From positions 1 through 64,000 of the forward strand of contig NZ_JANRKL010000181.1 of NCBI RefSeq assembly GCF_033763495.1: a DNA stretch of 64,000 nucleotides, in the 5' to 3' direction. This DNA comes from Haliscomenobacter sp033763495 (lineage in GTDB: Bacteria; Bacteroidota; Bacteroidia; Chitinophagales; Saprospiraceae). This document shows, piece after piece, positions 34,923 through 42,626 of this stretch. The notes under the pieces are model-generated. The model saw only the letters and a list, made by a program, of their open reading frames with translations. It was not told where the DNA came from and searched no databases. The translations under genes were made by a program, and so were the position numbers. Position 1 is the first letter of the stretch. Each line of letters opens with the position of its first letter.

Positions 34923-36056
34923 TTACAATTTCCCCAGCGCCTGCTCAAAATCCGCCACCAAATCCCCAATAAACTCAATTCCCACCGAGATGCGCAGTAA
35001 ATTATCCGGGCTTCTTGGATTCGCCCCTTCCGCCGTCCGGCGGTGTTCAATCAAACTTTCTACTCCACCCAAACTGGTGGCATGAGCAAATATTTGCAGG
35101 TGTTCCGCCAATTGAATGGCCTTTTCCTTTCCTCCTTTCACTTCAATGGACAACATCCCCCCAAAACCGTGTTGCATTTGTGCCTTGGCTACTTCATGAT
35201 TCGGGTGTGAGGGCAAACCGGGGTAATACACCCGCTCGATGGCCGGTTTCCCATGTAAAAACTGTGCCAAAACCTGGGCATTGCTCGCGTGTACAGGCAT
35301 ACGCAAGGGGAAAGTAGCCAGGCTGCGGTTCAACAACCAGCAGTCGAATGGTGAGGGGACTCCACCACCCGCACTTTGAATCGAGCGCAAGCGGGTACTC
35401 AAGGTGCCTTTTTCTTTTAAAATCAAAGCCCCACCCAAAATATCGGAATGCCCCCCAAAATACTTGGTGGTGGAATGCATGACGAGGTCACAGCCCAACT
35501 CAAAAGGACGTTGAAAAAAGGGCGTCGCCCAGGTATTGTCGCAAGCTACAGTGATGCCTTTTTCGGCTCCCAGTTTGGCGATGGCCTGGATGTCGAATAT
35601 TTTGAGCTTTGGATTGGTGGGGGTTTCGATCCAGATCAGTTTGGTCTCTGGTCGAATGGCATCTGCCACATTGCTCACCGCACTCATGTCCACCTCTTCG
35701 GCATTGATTTGCCAGCCCAGGTACACCTGAGACAAAAGGCTGCGGATACCATGGTAACAATCATCCGGAATCAAAACATGGGCACCCGGCTCCAAAATGG
35801 CCTGAAATGCCGCATACGCCGCTGCCTGCCCGGAAGCAAAGGCGATGGCATCAGCGCCCCCTTCCAGAATGGCCAACTTGGTTTCGAGGCTGATCCGGTT
35901 GGGGTTCTCGCTGCGGGTATAGATGTGCTCACGCGGCACCCCGTTTTCCCGTTCAAAAGTGGTACTTAGAATGATCGGCTGGCTCACTGAGCCGAATTCC
36001 TTTTCGATGGTATAACCTGCGTGAACGGCTTGGGTATTCAGGTGCAATGGATCCAT
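34923..36056 (-). CDS. PLP-dependent trans-sulfuration enzyme (cystathionine gamma-synthase/lyase family)
   Basis: 377 residues from the ATG at 36056 (MDPLHLNTQAVHAGY). The longer reading adds 20 residues without family similarity. PLP lysine Lys198 in MHSTTKYFGGHSD, substrate/cofactor residues in YTRSENPN and SGQAAAYAAF. The family covers cystathionine synthase, beta/gamma-lyases and methionine gamma-lyase, and sequence alone does not separate them. Its 5' side faces palindrome G. It is the last gene of a minus-strand series. Confidence 0.88.
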   Translation of the reverse strand: MDPLHLNTQAVHAGYTIEKEFGSVSQPIILSTTFERENGVPREHIYTRSENPNRISLETKLAILEGGADAIAFASGQAAAYAAFQAILEPGAHVLIPDDCYHGIRSLLSQVYLGWQINAEEVDMSAVSNVADAIRPETKLIWIETPTNPKLKIFDIQAIAKLGAEKGITVACDNTWATPFFQRPFELGCDLVMHSTTKYFGGHSDILGGALILKEKGTLSTRLRSIQSAGGGVPSPFDCWLLNRSLATFPLRMPVHASNAQVLAQFLHGKPAIERVYYPGLPSHPNHEVAKAQMQHGFGGMLSIEVKGGKEKAIQLAEHLQIFAHATSLGGVESLIEHRRTAEGANPRSPDNLLRISVGIEFIGDLVADFEQALGKL

Positions 36057-36116
36057 ATTGAGAGAGGTTGAATATAAATGAATAAAGATGAAGGATTTTT
36101 TGAGTGACGAAAACAT

Positions 36117-36223
36117 GAGTACATGACTTACGAGTTTAGAAGTGAGCTACCGCAGCGACTTGGACCAGGGCTATGCCTAAGTCGCTGCGGTAGCTCACTT
36201 CTAAACTCGTAAGTCATGTACTC
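36117..36223. repeat. gene-end palindrome G, 45-bp perfect arms with full core
   Basis: Arms 36117-36161 and 36179-36223 are perfectly complementary over 45 bp with a 17-nt loop. The inner 22 bp contain the core halves CTACCGCAGCGACTT and AAGTCGCTGCGGTAG. The outer 23 bp (GAGTACATGACTTACGAG and on) occur nowhere else in the window. It lies 15 bp past the stop of the CCG-domain gene. Confidence 0.97.
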
Positions 36224-36238
36224 GGAACTCTTAACTCA

Positions 36239-37021
36239 TTACCTCACCATACTATCTACAATCAACTCTGCCAAATCATACACCATGACATCGTCTTGCT
36301 TGTCTTTGGCTTTGACGCCATCCTGCATCATGGTCAGGCAGAAAGGGCAATTGGCAGCGATTACTGTAGCACCTGTTCCCAGGGCTTCTTCGGCCCGTTC
36401 CAGGTTGATGCGTTTTTCGCCGGGTTCATCTTCTTTGAACATCTGTGCGCCGCCTGCTCCACAACAAAGCCCGTTGGTTTTACAGCGTTTCATTTCCACC
36501 AATTGAGCATCTAGGGAAGCCAAAACGCTACGCGGCGCTTCGTACACCCCATTCACCCGTCCCAGATAGCAGGAGTCGTGGTAGGTAATTTTTTTACCCT
36601 TAAAGGTCCCTCCTTCCTGCATTTTGATCCGACCGGTGTTGATCAGTTCCTGCAAGAGTTGGCTGTGGTGCACCACTTCGTAGTTACCGCCCAGAGCCGG
36701 GTATTCATTCTTCAAGGTATTGAAACAGTGCGGACAAGCCGTCACTATTTTTTTGACATTGTAGCCATTGAGGGTTTGTACATTTTGCAGAGCCAACATC
36801 TGGAATACAAATTCGTTTCCCGCCCGTCGGGCTGGATCACCCGTACACATTTCCTCATTGCCCAAAATGGCAAAGGGCATCCCCACAGCATCCAGAATCT
36901 CGCAAAAAGCCTTGGTTACCTTCTGCGCCCGGGCATCAAAACTCCCTGCACAACCTACCCAAAACAATATTTCCGGCTCGCGGCCTTCGGCGGCCATTTC
37001 GGCCATAGTGTAAACCTTCAT
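36239..37021 (-). CDS. CCG-domain Fe-S protein (heterodisulfide reductase subunit B-like)
   Basis: 260 residues, soluble. Two cysteine-rich CCG modules: FWVGCAGSFDARAQKV with TACPHCFNTLKNEYP, and YHDSCYLGRVNGVYEAPR with GLCCGAGGAQMF and ANCPFC. Such modules hold non-cubane 4Fe-4S clusters in HdrB/GlpC/LutA-type proteins. Its partner is the membrane ferredoxin-type protein encoded just upstream, and together they would form a quinone-linked oxidoreductase. In related bacteria comparable proteins accept electrons from ETF, but no etf genes are in this window. Confidence 0.88.
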   Translation of the reverse strand: MKVYTMAEMAAEGREPEILFWVGCAGSFDARAQKVTKAFCEILDAVGMPFAILGNEEMCTGDPARRAGNEFVFQMLALQNVQTLNGYNVKKIVTACPHCFNTLKNEYPALGGNYEVVHHSQLLQELINTGRIKMQEGGTFKGKKITYHDSCYLGRVNGVYEAPRSVLASLDAQLVEMKRCKTNGLCCGAGGAQMFKEDEPGEKRINLERAEEALGTGATVIAANCPFCLTMMQDGVKAKDKQDDVMVYDLAELIVDSMVR

Positions 37022-37103
37022 AAAGATGAAAGATGAAAGATGAAAGATAAGAGATGAGAGTCTAGCATCGTGCTTTATCTCTCATCTTTCATCTCTCATC
37101 TTT
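37022..37103. repeat. gene-end palindrome H (GATGAAA/GATGAGA heptamers)
   Basis: Left arm 37022-37060 is five to six tandem GATGAAA/GATGAGA heptamers. Right arm 37079-37103 is the complement. Pairing is imperfect because unit number differs. It starts at the base next to the start codon of the CCG gene and ends 4 bp before the stop of the membrane gene, so it lies inside the operon. Confidence 0.88.
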
Positions 37104-37106
37104 AAA

Positions 37107-38432
37107 TTATAATTCTTGTTTCCACGCTTCCCGTTCAACCGACATCGCCCATACCGCTCCGTTGTTTTCCAGGCTGTTGAACATGGGCAGCCATTCAGAA
37201 GGGCCTTCGGAAAGGCTGAGTATTTCGTAACGGCGCAATTTCAGGATGGGCTCCAGCGGCGAAATCAATACTGGGCAAGCTTCCACACAAGCATTACAAG
37301 TGGTGCAGGCGTGGATCTCCTCCCGGCTGATGTAGTCGAAAAGGCTTCGGCCATCGTCAAAGTTGGTAGCGCTGAGCGCTTGCGATTTGTCTTTGGCGTA
37401 TTGCACATCTTTGCTGTCGAGCTTTTTGCCAATTTCATCCGCACGGTCGCGGATGTCCATCACGATCTTGCGGGGTGAAAGTTTTTTACCCGTCAGGTTG
37501 GCCGGACAAACGGAGGTACAACGCCCACATTCGGTACAGCTGTAAGCATCCAGCACGTTTTTCCAGGAAAGGGAAAAAACGTCGTTGGCCCCAAATTCGA
37601 GGTTGTCCATGTTGACTTCAGTGCCTGCGTTTTCAACTGGCAAACCCAACATGTTTTTTACCTCATTCATCACCTCTGGCATGTTGTCCATTTCACCCCG
37701 CGGTTGCAAGCGGGCAAAATAGGTATTGGGAAAAGCTAGAATGATGTGCAGGTGTTTGGAAAAAGGCAGATAGTTCAAAAAAGCAAATACCACCAGGATA
37801 TGCCCCCACCAGCCAATGCGTTCCAACAAATGAAGAGTGCCTTCGCCAGTGCCATCCCAAATCGGTGATAAAAATTGGCTCACCACAAATCCGTATTCAT
37901 TCTGATGCCGCGTCATATCCGCACTGTTCATCAGAAAAATAAAGAAGATCAGGGCCAATTCCAGGAAAAGGATGTAGTTGGCGTCTTTAAAAGGCCAGCC
38001 CTTCATCTCGGGTTTGTGAAAACGAGCCAGACGCAAAATATTCCGCCGGGCTAAAAAAATGATCGTGGCTGCCAGGGCCAAAACCGACAAAATTTCAATA
38101 AAACTGATTACAAAGGTGTAAAAACCGCCCAAGGGAGGCCAAAACACCCGATGTTGTCCGGTAATGCCATCCACAAAAATTTCAAGCAATTCAACCTGGG
38201 TAATCACAAAAGCCACATAAATAAAGAGGTGCAACACCGCAGGAATCATACGGCTGAACATCTTTTTTTGTCCAAGAGCTACCAGCAATACATTCCGCCA
38301 GCGTTCAGCGCTGTCGCCACTGATGGATTCGTCTTTACCCAACTTGATGTTCCGGCGAATTTTGAGGAACTGCAAGGCAGCATACCCCAAGGAGGCTCCG
38401 GCTATCAACACAAAAAGGACTTGTTGTATCAT
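37107..38432 (-). CDS. membrane-bound 4Fe-4S electron transfer protein (NarI/HdrE-like plus ferredoxin domain)
   Basis: 441 residues. The first 240 residues hold about six helices with His residues suited to haem b (for example AVLHLF, GWWGHILV). The C-terminal domain has two 4Fe-4S motifs: CTECGRCTSVCP (Cys299, 302, 305, 309) and CTTCNACVEACP (376, 379, 382, 386). The architecture fits DsrM/HdrE plus HdrC fusions that pass electrons between a soluble partner and menaquinone. Its promoter is at 38453-38482 and the CCG partner follows 85 bp downstream. Confidence 0.9.
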   Translation of the reverse strand: MIQQVLFVLIAGASLGYAALQFLKIRRNIKLGKDESISGDSAERWRNVLLVALGQKKMFSRMIPAVLHLFIYVAFVITQVELLEIFVDGITGQHRVFWPPLGGFYTFVISFIEILSVLALAATIIFLARRNILRLARFHKPEMKGWPFKDANYILFLELALIFFIFLMNSADMTRHQNEYGFVVSQFLSPIWDGTGEGTLHLLERIGWWGHILVVFAFLNYLPFSKHLHIILAFPNTYFARLQPRGEMDNMPEVMNEVKNMLGLPVENAGTEVNMDNLEFGANDVFSLSWKNVLDAYSCTECGRCTSVCPANLTGKKLSPRKIVMDIRDRADEIGKKLDSKDVQYAKDKSQALSATNFDDGRSLFDYISREEIHACTTCNACVEACPVLISPLEPILKLRRYEILSLSEGPSEWLPMFNSLENNGAVWAMSVEREAWKQEL

Positions 38433-38452
38433 CGATCTATGTTCTGTTGGCT

Positions 38453-38482
38453 CAAAATTAGCGAATTTTCGCTAAAATACAA
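38453..38482 (-). promoter_or_regulatory. promoter of the Fe-S electron transfer operon
   Basis: The minus strand reads ATTG (38483-38480), 19 bp, TAATTTTG (38460-38453). The -7 box is exact and the -33 box matches its TTG. It lies 20 bp before the ATG at 38432, so the leader would be very short. On the plus strand a second -7-like TAATTTTG at 38521-38528 faces the phosphoribosyltransferase gene. Confidence 0.65.
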
Positions 38483-38589
38483 TCCTGACATTTTTTTCCA
38501 AAATTCCCGACAGGATAAATTAATTTTGGTGCAAAATAGGAACTGTAAGTGCCCGATCATAATTAATGGCACTTTTTAAACATTTCTGC

Positions 38590-39081
38590 ATGAAAATTCT
38601 GGAGCACAAGCAGATTGAGCAAAAGGTAAGTCGATTGGCCATCGAAATCCTGGAGCACAACATTGAGGAAGACGGACTTATTCTGGCTGGCATCAACAAT
38701 CGGGGGATGGCTCTGGCGCGGATGCTGGCCGAACGTATCCAGAAAATCAGCAAGTTACCAATTCGGCTCACCAATATTCGCCTCAATCCGGCAGCACCAA
38801 TGGAAAAACCGGTGGAGATCGATTTGCCGATTGAAGAGCTTACCGGTAAATCGATTATTGTAGTGGACGATGTCGCCAGTTCCGGCCGTACCTTATTGTA
38901 TGCCTGCAAACCCATCCTTGAAACCTTGCCCAAAAAGTTGGAAATCGCCGTTTTGGTGGATCGGACCCATAAATTTTTCCCCGTGCGAGCCGATTACGTA
39001 GGCCTTTCTTTGGCCACTACCCTCAAAGAAAACATCCTGGTTGAAATCGGAGAGGGAGAAATGGCTGCATTCCTTGAATAA
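38590..39081 (+). CDS. phosphoribosyltransferase, PyrR-like
   Basis: 163 residues from the ATG at 38590 (MKILEHKQIEQKVSRLA). PRPP-binding loop VVDDVASSGRT (91-101), with ILAGINNRGMALA earlier. Similar to PyrR bifunctional uracil phosphoribosyltransferase/attenuator proteins, but lone PRTases of this kind can use other bases. No pyrimidine genes are nearby, so a regulatory PyrR role cannot be claimed. It has its own promoter region with a -7-like TAATTTTG at 38521. Confidence 0.85.
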   Translation: MKILEHKQIEQKVSRLAIEILEHNIEEDGLILAGINNRGMALARMLAERIQKISKLPIRLTNIRLNPAAPMEKPVEIDLPIEELTGKSIIVVDDVASSGRTLLYACKPILETLPKKLEIAVLVDRTHKFFPVRADYVGLSLATTLKENILVEIGEGEMAAFLE

Positions 39082-39148
39082 TTGATTTTCCAAGCCATGT
39101 CTCTGGTGAAATATCCAGAACCAATTTTCGTTTTTGACAAAAATTTCC

Positions 39149-39646
39149 ATGAATATGTACTTCAAGAACATTTTGATCACCCTGACTTTTCTGGCCTTTG
39201 CCAGTGCGAGTTTTGCCCAATCCAGTGCGATTACCTTAAAAGCAGAGAAAAAAACGGCTGCTCCTGGCAGCAAGGTTTGTGTCAACATCAGCGTGGATAA
39301 TTTCAACAAGATGTTGGCTACCCAGTACTCTCTGAAATGGGACCCCAAAGTGCTGGAATATGCCGGTGTCCAGGGCTTTAAATTGCCCTACCTGACCAAG
39401 GACAATTTTGGGACTGTGGGCATCAAAAAAGGTTTCCTGACCGTAGTGTGGGTTGAAAACAACCTCAAGGGCGCGGACCTGCCCAATGGCGCGGTGATGT
39501 ATCAGGTTTGTTTCACCGTCAAAGGTAAAGCGGGAAGCAGCAGCAGCATTGCTTTTTCTCCTACCCCTACTCCATTTGAGGCAGTCAACAGCAAAGAGCA
39601 GTTGGCTAAGGTTTCAGTGGTGAATGGATCGGTGAGTGTGAAGTAG
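39149..39646 (+). CDS. secreted cohesin-domain protein
   Basis: 165 residues from the ATG at 39149. Signal peptide with FLAFASASFAQ, followed by a single cohesin-like domain of about 135 residues: PGSKVCVNISVDNFNKMLATQYSLKWDPKVLEY and the closing PFEAVNSKEQLAKVSVVNGSVSVK. Cohesins bind dockerins with high affinity. Here the module is alone and has no sorting domain or anchor, so it would be periplasmic or freely secreted. A dockerin protein is encoded at 24842. It lies 39 bp before galactokinase in the same direction, but a functional link is not obvious. Confidence 0.85.
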   Translation: MNMYFKNILITLTFLAFASASFAQSSAITLKAEKKTAAPGSKVCVNISVDNFNKMLATQYSLKWDPKVLEYAGVQGFKLPYLTKDNFGTVGIKKGFLTVVWVENNLKGADLPNGAVMYQVCFTVKGKAGSSSSIAFSPTPTPFEAVNSKEQLAKVSVVNGSVSVK

Positions 39647-39684
39647 GCAAAATTTTGTCCCAAACAAACGAAATACACAACACC

Positions 39685-40860
39685 ATGTCATCCTTTGCGC
39701 CTCTTTACGTACAAGTTGAAAATAGTTTTCAGCATCATTTTTCACGCAAGCCCCTCGTGGTCAGTTCCCCTGGTCGGGTCAACCTCATCGGTGAACACAC
39801 CGATTACAACGATGGTTTTGTGTTGCCAGCCGCTGTGGACAAGGCTGCTTACATCGCCTTGGCTCCGAGTGGCAGCACCCAGGGCAAATGGATGTCTTTG
39901 GATTTTCCAGAAACAGTTACCGTTGATTTCCAAAACATTACCACCAACTCCGTTCGTTGGGCCAATTACATTTTGGGCATTGTGGATCAGGCGCAAAAAC
40001 TGGGCAAACCCATTCCTGCTTTTGACTGTGTGGTAGCAGGTGATGTGCCGATGGGTTCGGGGATGTCCTCTTCCGCAGCACTGGAATCCGCGGTGATTTT
40101 CGCCCTGAATGAATTGTATGATTTGGGTTTGAGTCGTTGGGAAATGGCCCTTTTGGCGCAACGCTCCGAGAATGAGTTCATCGGGGTGAAATGTGGCATC
40201 ATGGATATGTTTGCCAGTTTGCACGGCAAAGTCAATCAAGTCATTCGCCTGGATTGCCGCGATTTGAGCTTTGAATATTTCCCCATTGAATTGGGTGCCT
40301 ATAAAATTGTGCTGTTTGACACCGGAGTCAAACACTCTCTGGCCGATTCGGCGTACAACACCCGCCGATCGGAGTGTGAAACTGGCTTGCATTTTTTCCA
40401 AAAACACTACAATCCCAATTTTAAAGCGCTACGTGATGTACCCATCACAATGGTGCAGGCCAATCGCAGCCGCTTGCCCAAGGAAGTATTTGACCGCTGC
40501 CTCTACGTCACTGAAGAAATCCAACGCACTCTCGCCGCCTGCGAAGACCTAAAAAATGGCGACCTGACCGCTTTTGGCCTCAAAATGTACGCCACCCACG
40601 AGGGGCTTCGTCATTTGTACCAGGTCAGTTGCCCGGAACTGGATTTTCTGGTGGATGCTGTACGAGACGAAAGCAGCGTACTCGGTGCGCGCATGATGGG
40701 CGGCGGTTTTGGGGGCTGTACGATCAATCTTGTACACGAGGATGCAATCGAAGGTTTGCAGGAACGTTTGGCCAAAGCGTATCAAGAAACGATGGGCCAC
40801 AAGTTGGGCATGTACATGGTCGTGACTGGGGATGGGGCAAAAGTTCAAGCTTTAAGCTGA
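39685..40860 (+). CDS. galK: galactokinase
   Basis: 391 residues from the ATG at 39685; the longer reading starts with TTG and adds ten residues. GHMP kinase signatures are PGRVNLIGEHTDY (29-41), GDVPMGSGMSSSAALE (about 119-134, ATP loop) and KCGIMDMFASLHG with the catalytic Asp, and MMGGGFGGCTINLV near the end. It phosphorylates galactose at C1 in the Leloir pathway. Its last 16 bases overlap the 3' end of the sigma factor gene on the other strand. Confidence 0.95.
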   Translation: MSSFAPLYVQVENSFQHHFSRKPLVVSSPGRVNLIGEHTDYNDGFVLPAAVDKAAYIALAPSGSTQGKWMSLDFPETVTVDFQNITTNSVRWANYILGIVDQAQKLGKPIPAFDCVVAGDVPMGSGMSSSAALESAVIFALNELYDLGLSRWEMALLAQRSENEFIGVKCGIMDMFASLHGKVNQVIRLDCRDLSFEYFPIELGAYKIVLFDTGVKHSLADSAYNTRRSECETGLHFFQKHYNPNFKALRDVPITMVQANRSRLPKEVFDRCLYVTEEIQRTLAACEDLKNGDLTAFGLKMYATHEGLRHLYQVSCPELDFLVDAVRDESSVLGARMMGGGFGGCTINLVHEDAIEGLQERLAKAYQETMGHKLGMYMVVTGDGAKVQALS

Positions 40861-42077
40861 TCGATCTTCTTTTGAATGATTTGTTTATCGGTTTGTGTTT
40901 TGGCGATGGCCAAGGCTCTTTCGAGGTGTATTTTGGCTTTTAGGGGATCAATTGCCAAGTACAATTCACCCAGCAAGGTGTAGTAAAAATGATTGTTCTC
41001 CAGTTTAAGCTTTTCTGCCTCCAAGATGGCCACTGCATTTCCTTTTACTTTGGCCAGGACATAGGTCCGGTTGAGGGCAATGATGGGCGAATATTCCAAC
41101 ACCAACAAGTGGTTGTAGAGTTGTAAAATCTGTTGCCATTTTTCTGGACTATCTTTCTTAATGGTGTGCCAATAGGCAATTTGGGCTTCAAGATGGTATT
41201 TTGAAAGCGCATTTCCCTGAGCCGCTTGTTTTAAAAAATAAGCTCCCCGGGCAATTAGTGCTTCATCCCACTGGCTTTCATCCTGTTCGTGGTACAGGAG
41301 CATCTCTCCTTTTTCATTGATTCTGGCTTCAAAGCGAGAAGCTTGAAAGCACATCAAAGCCATCAACGCGTTGACCTGGGGCTGATTGGTAGGCGCATAT
41401 TCAATGAGGGAGTAGGTCAGGCGCATGGCTTCCAGGCAAAAATCTTTGCGCAAAACACTATCCTGGCTTTCCGAATAATAACCTTCGCTAAACAACAAGT
41501 ACAGGGTCGTCAATACGCTGGCTAATCGTTCCTGAATGGCCATGGCCCCGGGGATTTCAATGGCCACTTTTTCCTGCCGCAGTTTTTCCCTGGCGCGAAA
41601 CAAGCGTTTGTTGATGGTTTCTTTGCTGCTCAAAAAGGCAATCGCAATTTCATCAATGCCAAAACCGCATAAGGTACGTAGAGCCAGGCCGATCTGGGAT
41701 TCAACCGAGATAACCGGATGGCAAATAGCAAACAACATTTGCAATTGACTATCGGTGATGTTTTTGGGGGACAAATCCAATTCAGGCTCCTGGCTCAGGT
41801 CGGATTCATTCATCAAGTCAGGCCTAATCTTGCCCTGAAACAATTGCTGCCGTTTTAGCTGGTTTTTGGCCTTGTTTTTGGCCACGGTGTACAACCAGGC
41901 GCTGGGATTATCGGGGATTCCATGGTGTGGCCAGGTTTCCAGGGCGAGTACAAAGGTTTCACTGACAAGATCTTCGGCCAATTCAAGGTGTTCAATGCCT
42001 AGAAAGCGGGTGAGTACTGCGGTGATTTTGCGGAACTCAGTGCGGAAAAGATGTGGGATTAATTTTTGTTGTTCCAT
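40845..42077 (-). CDS. ECF sigma factor, ECF42 group (DUF6596)
   Basis: 410 residues from the ATG at 42077 (MEQQKLIPHLFRTEF); the longer reading translates palindrome I. Sigma region 2 is LAEDLVSETFVLALETWP with SAWLYTVAKNKAKNQLKR, region 4 is LRTLCGFGIDEIAIAFLSSKETINKRLFRAREKLRQ. A C-terminal helical, TPR-like extension of about 220 residues replaces an anti-sigma factor, as is known for ECF42. The adjacent YciI/DGPF protein is the usual partner of this group. Confidence 0.92.
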   Translation of the reverse strand: MEQQKLIPHLFRTEFRKITAVLTRFLGIEHLELAEDLVSETFVLALETWPHHGIPDNPSAWLYTVAKNKAKNQLKRQQLFQGKIRPDLMNESDLSQEPELDLSPKNITDSQLQMLFAICHPVISVESQIGLALRTLCGFGIDEIAIAFLSSKETINKRLFRAREKLRQEKVAIEIPGAMAIQERLASVLTTLYLLFSEGYYSESQDSVLRKDFCLEAMRLTYSLIEYAPTNQPQVNALMALMCFQASRFEARINEKGEMLLYHEQDESQWDEALIARGAYFLKQAAQGNALSKYHLEAQIAYWHTIKKDSPEKWQQILQLYNHLLVLEYSPIIALNRTYVLAKVKGNAVAILEAEKLKLENNHFYYTLLGELYLAIDPLKAKIHLERALAIAKTQTDKQIIQKKIDQLKA

Positions 42078-42092
42078 GAGGGCGTGTTTTTC

Positions 42093-42181
42093 ACCACCTA
42101 AGAAACTATAGGCACTAAAGAGGCACCTCAGAAAGAAACTGCCTGAGGTGATTCTCAAGTGCCTATAGTTTCTTAGGTGGT
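42093..42181. repeat. gene-end palindrome I (CACCTAAG family)
   Basis: Outer arms 42093-42116 and 42158-42181 are a perfect 24-bp stem (ACCACCTAAGAAACTATAGG on the left). A nested 8-bp stem CACCTCAG/CTGAGGTG (42124-42131, 42143-42150) lies inside. It fills the gap between the YciI stop and the sigma factor start, so it also shapes the sigma leader RNA. Confidence 0.95.
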
Positions 42182-42191
42182 AAAAAAAAAC

Positions 42192-42545
42192 TTATAACTC
42201 CACCGATTTTGCCAATCTGCGTACCTCCACGGTATTGCCATCACCTAGTAAAACCGGGCTACCTTTGGCAAATTCAACGGCCTCATCCGCAGACTCAGCG
42301 CGTACAATGATGAAGCCGCCGATGGTTTCTTTGATGTCGCCAAAAGGGCCATTGGTGACTACATTATTGTGCCCTACTACCCTGCTGTCGTCAAAAGCCA
42401 GGCCACTACCGGTGCTGACCAGTTTGTTTTGAGCGGCAATCCCGCCAATCCAGTCCATGGTCATCTGCATCCAAACCTGCATTTGTTCCGGTGAAGCCAA
42501 TTTCCCGCCATCTTCGTGTCTAAAAATCAGCATAAATTCTTGCAT
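42192..42545 (-). CDS. YciI/DGPF family protein
   Basis: 117 residues, ferredoxin-like YCII fold: MQEFMLIFRHEDGG, NGPFGDIKETIGGFIIVRAESADEAVEFAKGSP. Family members are small dimeric proteins of uncertain activity, often encoded beside ECF42 or ECF41 sigma factors. It is upstream of the sigma gene on the same strand, separated by palindrome I, so both are likely expressed together. Confidence 0.9.
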   Translation of the reverse strand: MQEFMLIFRHEDGGKLASPEQMQVWMQMTMDWIGGIAAQNKLVSTGSGLAFDDSRVVGHNNVVTNGPFGDIKETIGGFIIVRAESADEAVEFAKGSPVLLGDGNTVEVRRLAKSVEL

Positions 42546-42626
42546 CGTTGTTGAATTAAATGGTTACAAAATTGTTGTATACCATGATGACAAACGTGTC
42601 GATTGGAATTGGACACAAGATGCTGA

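Noticed and set aside
37022..37060. Tandem GATGAAA heptamers considered as a CRISPR-like or VNTR coding repeat
   Set aside because: Units are contiguous with no spacers and the block pairs with its complement 19 bp away, so it belongs to the palindrome family.
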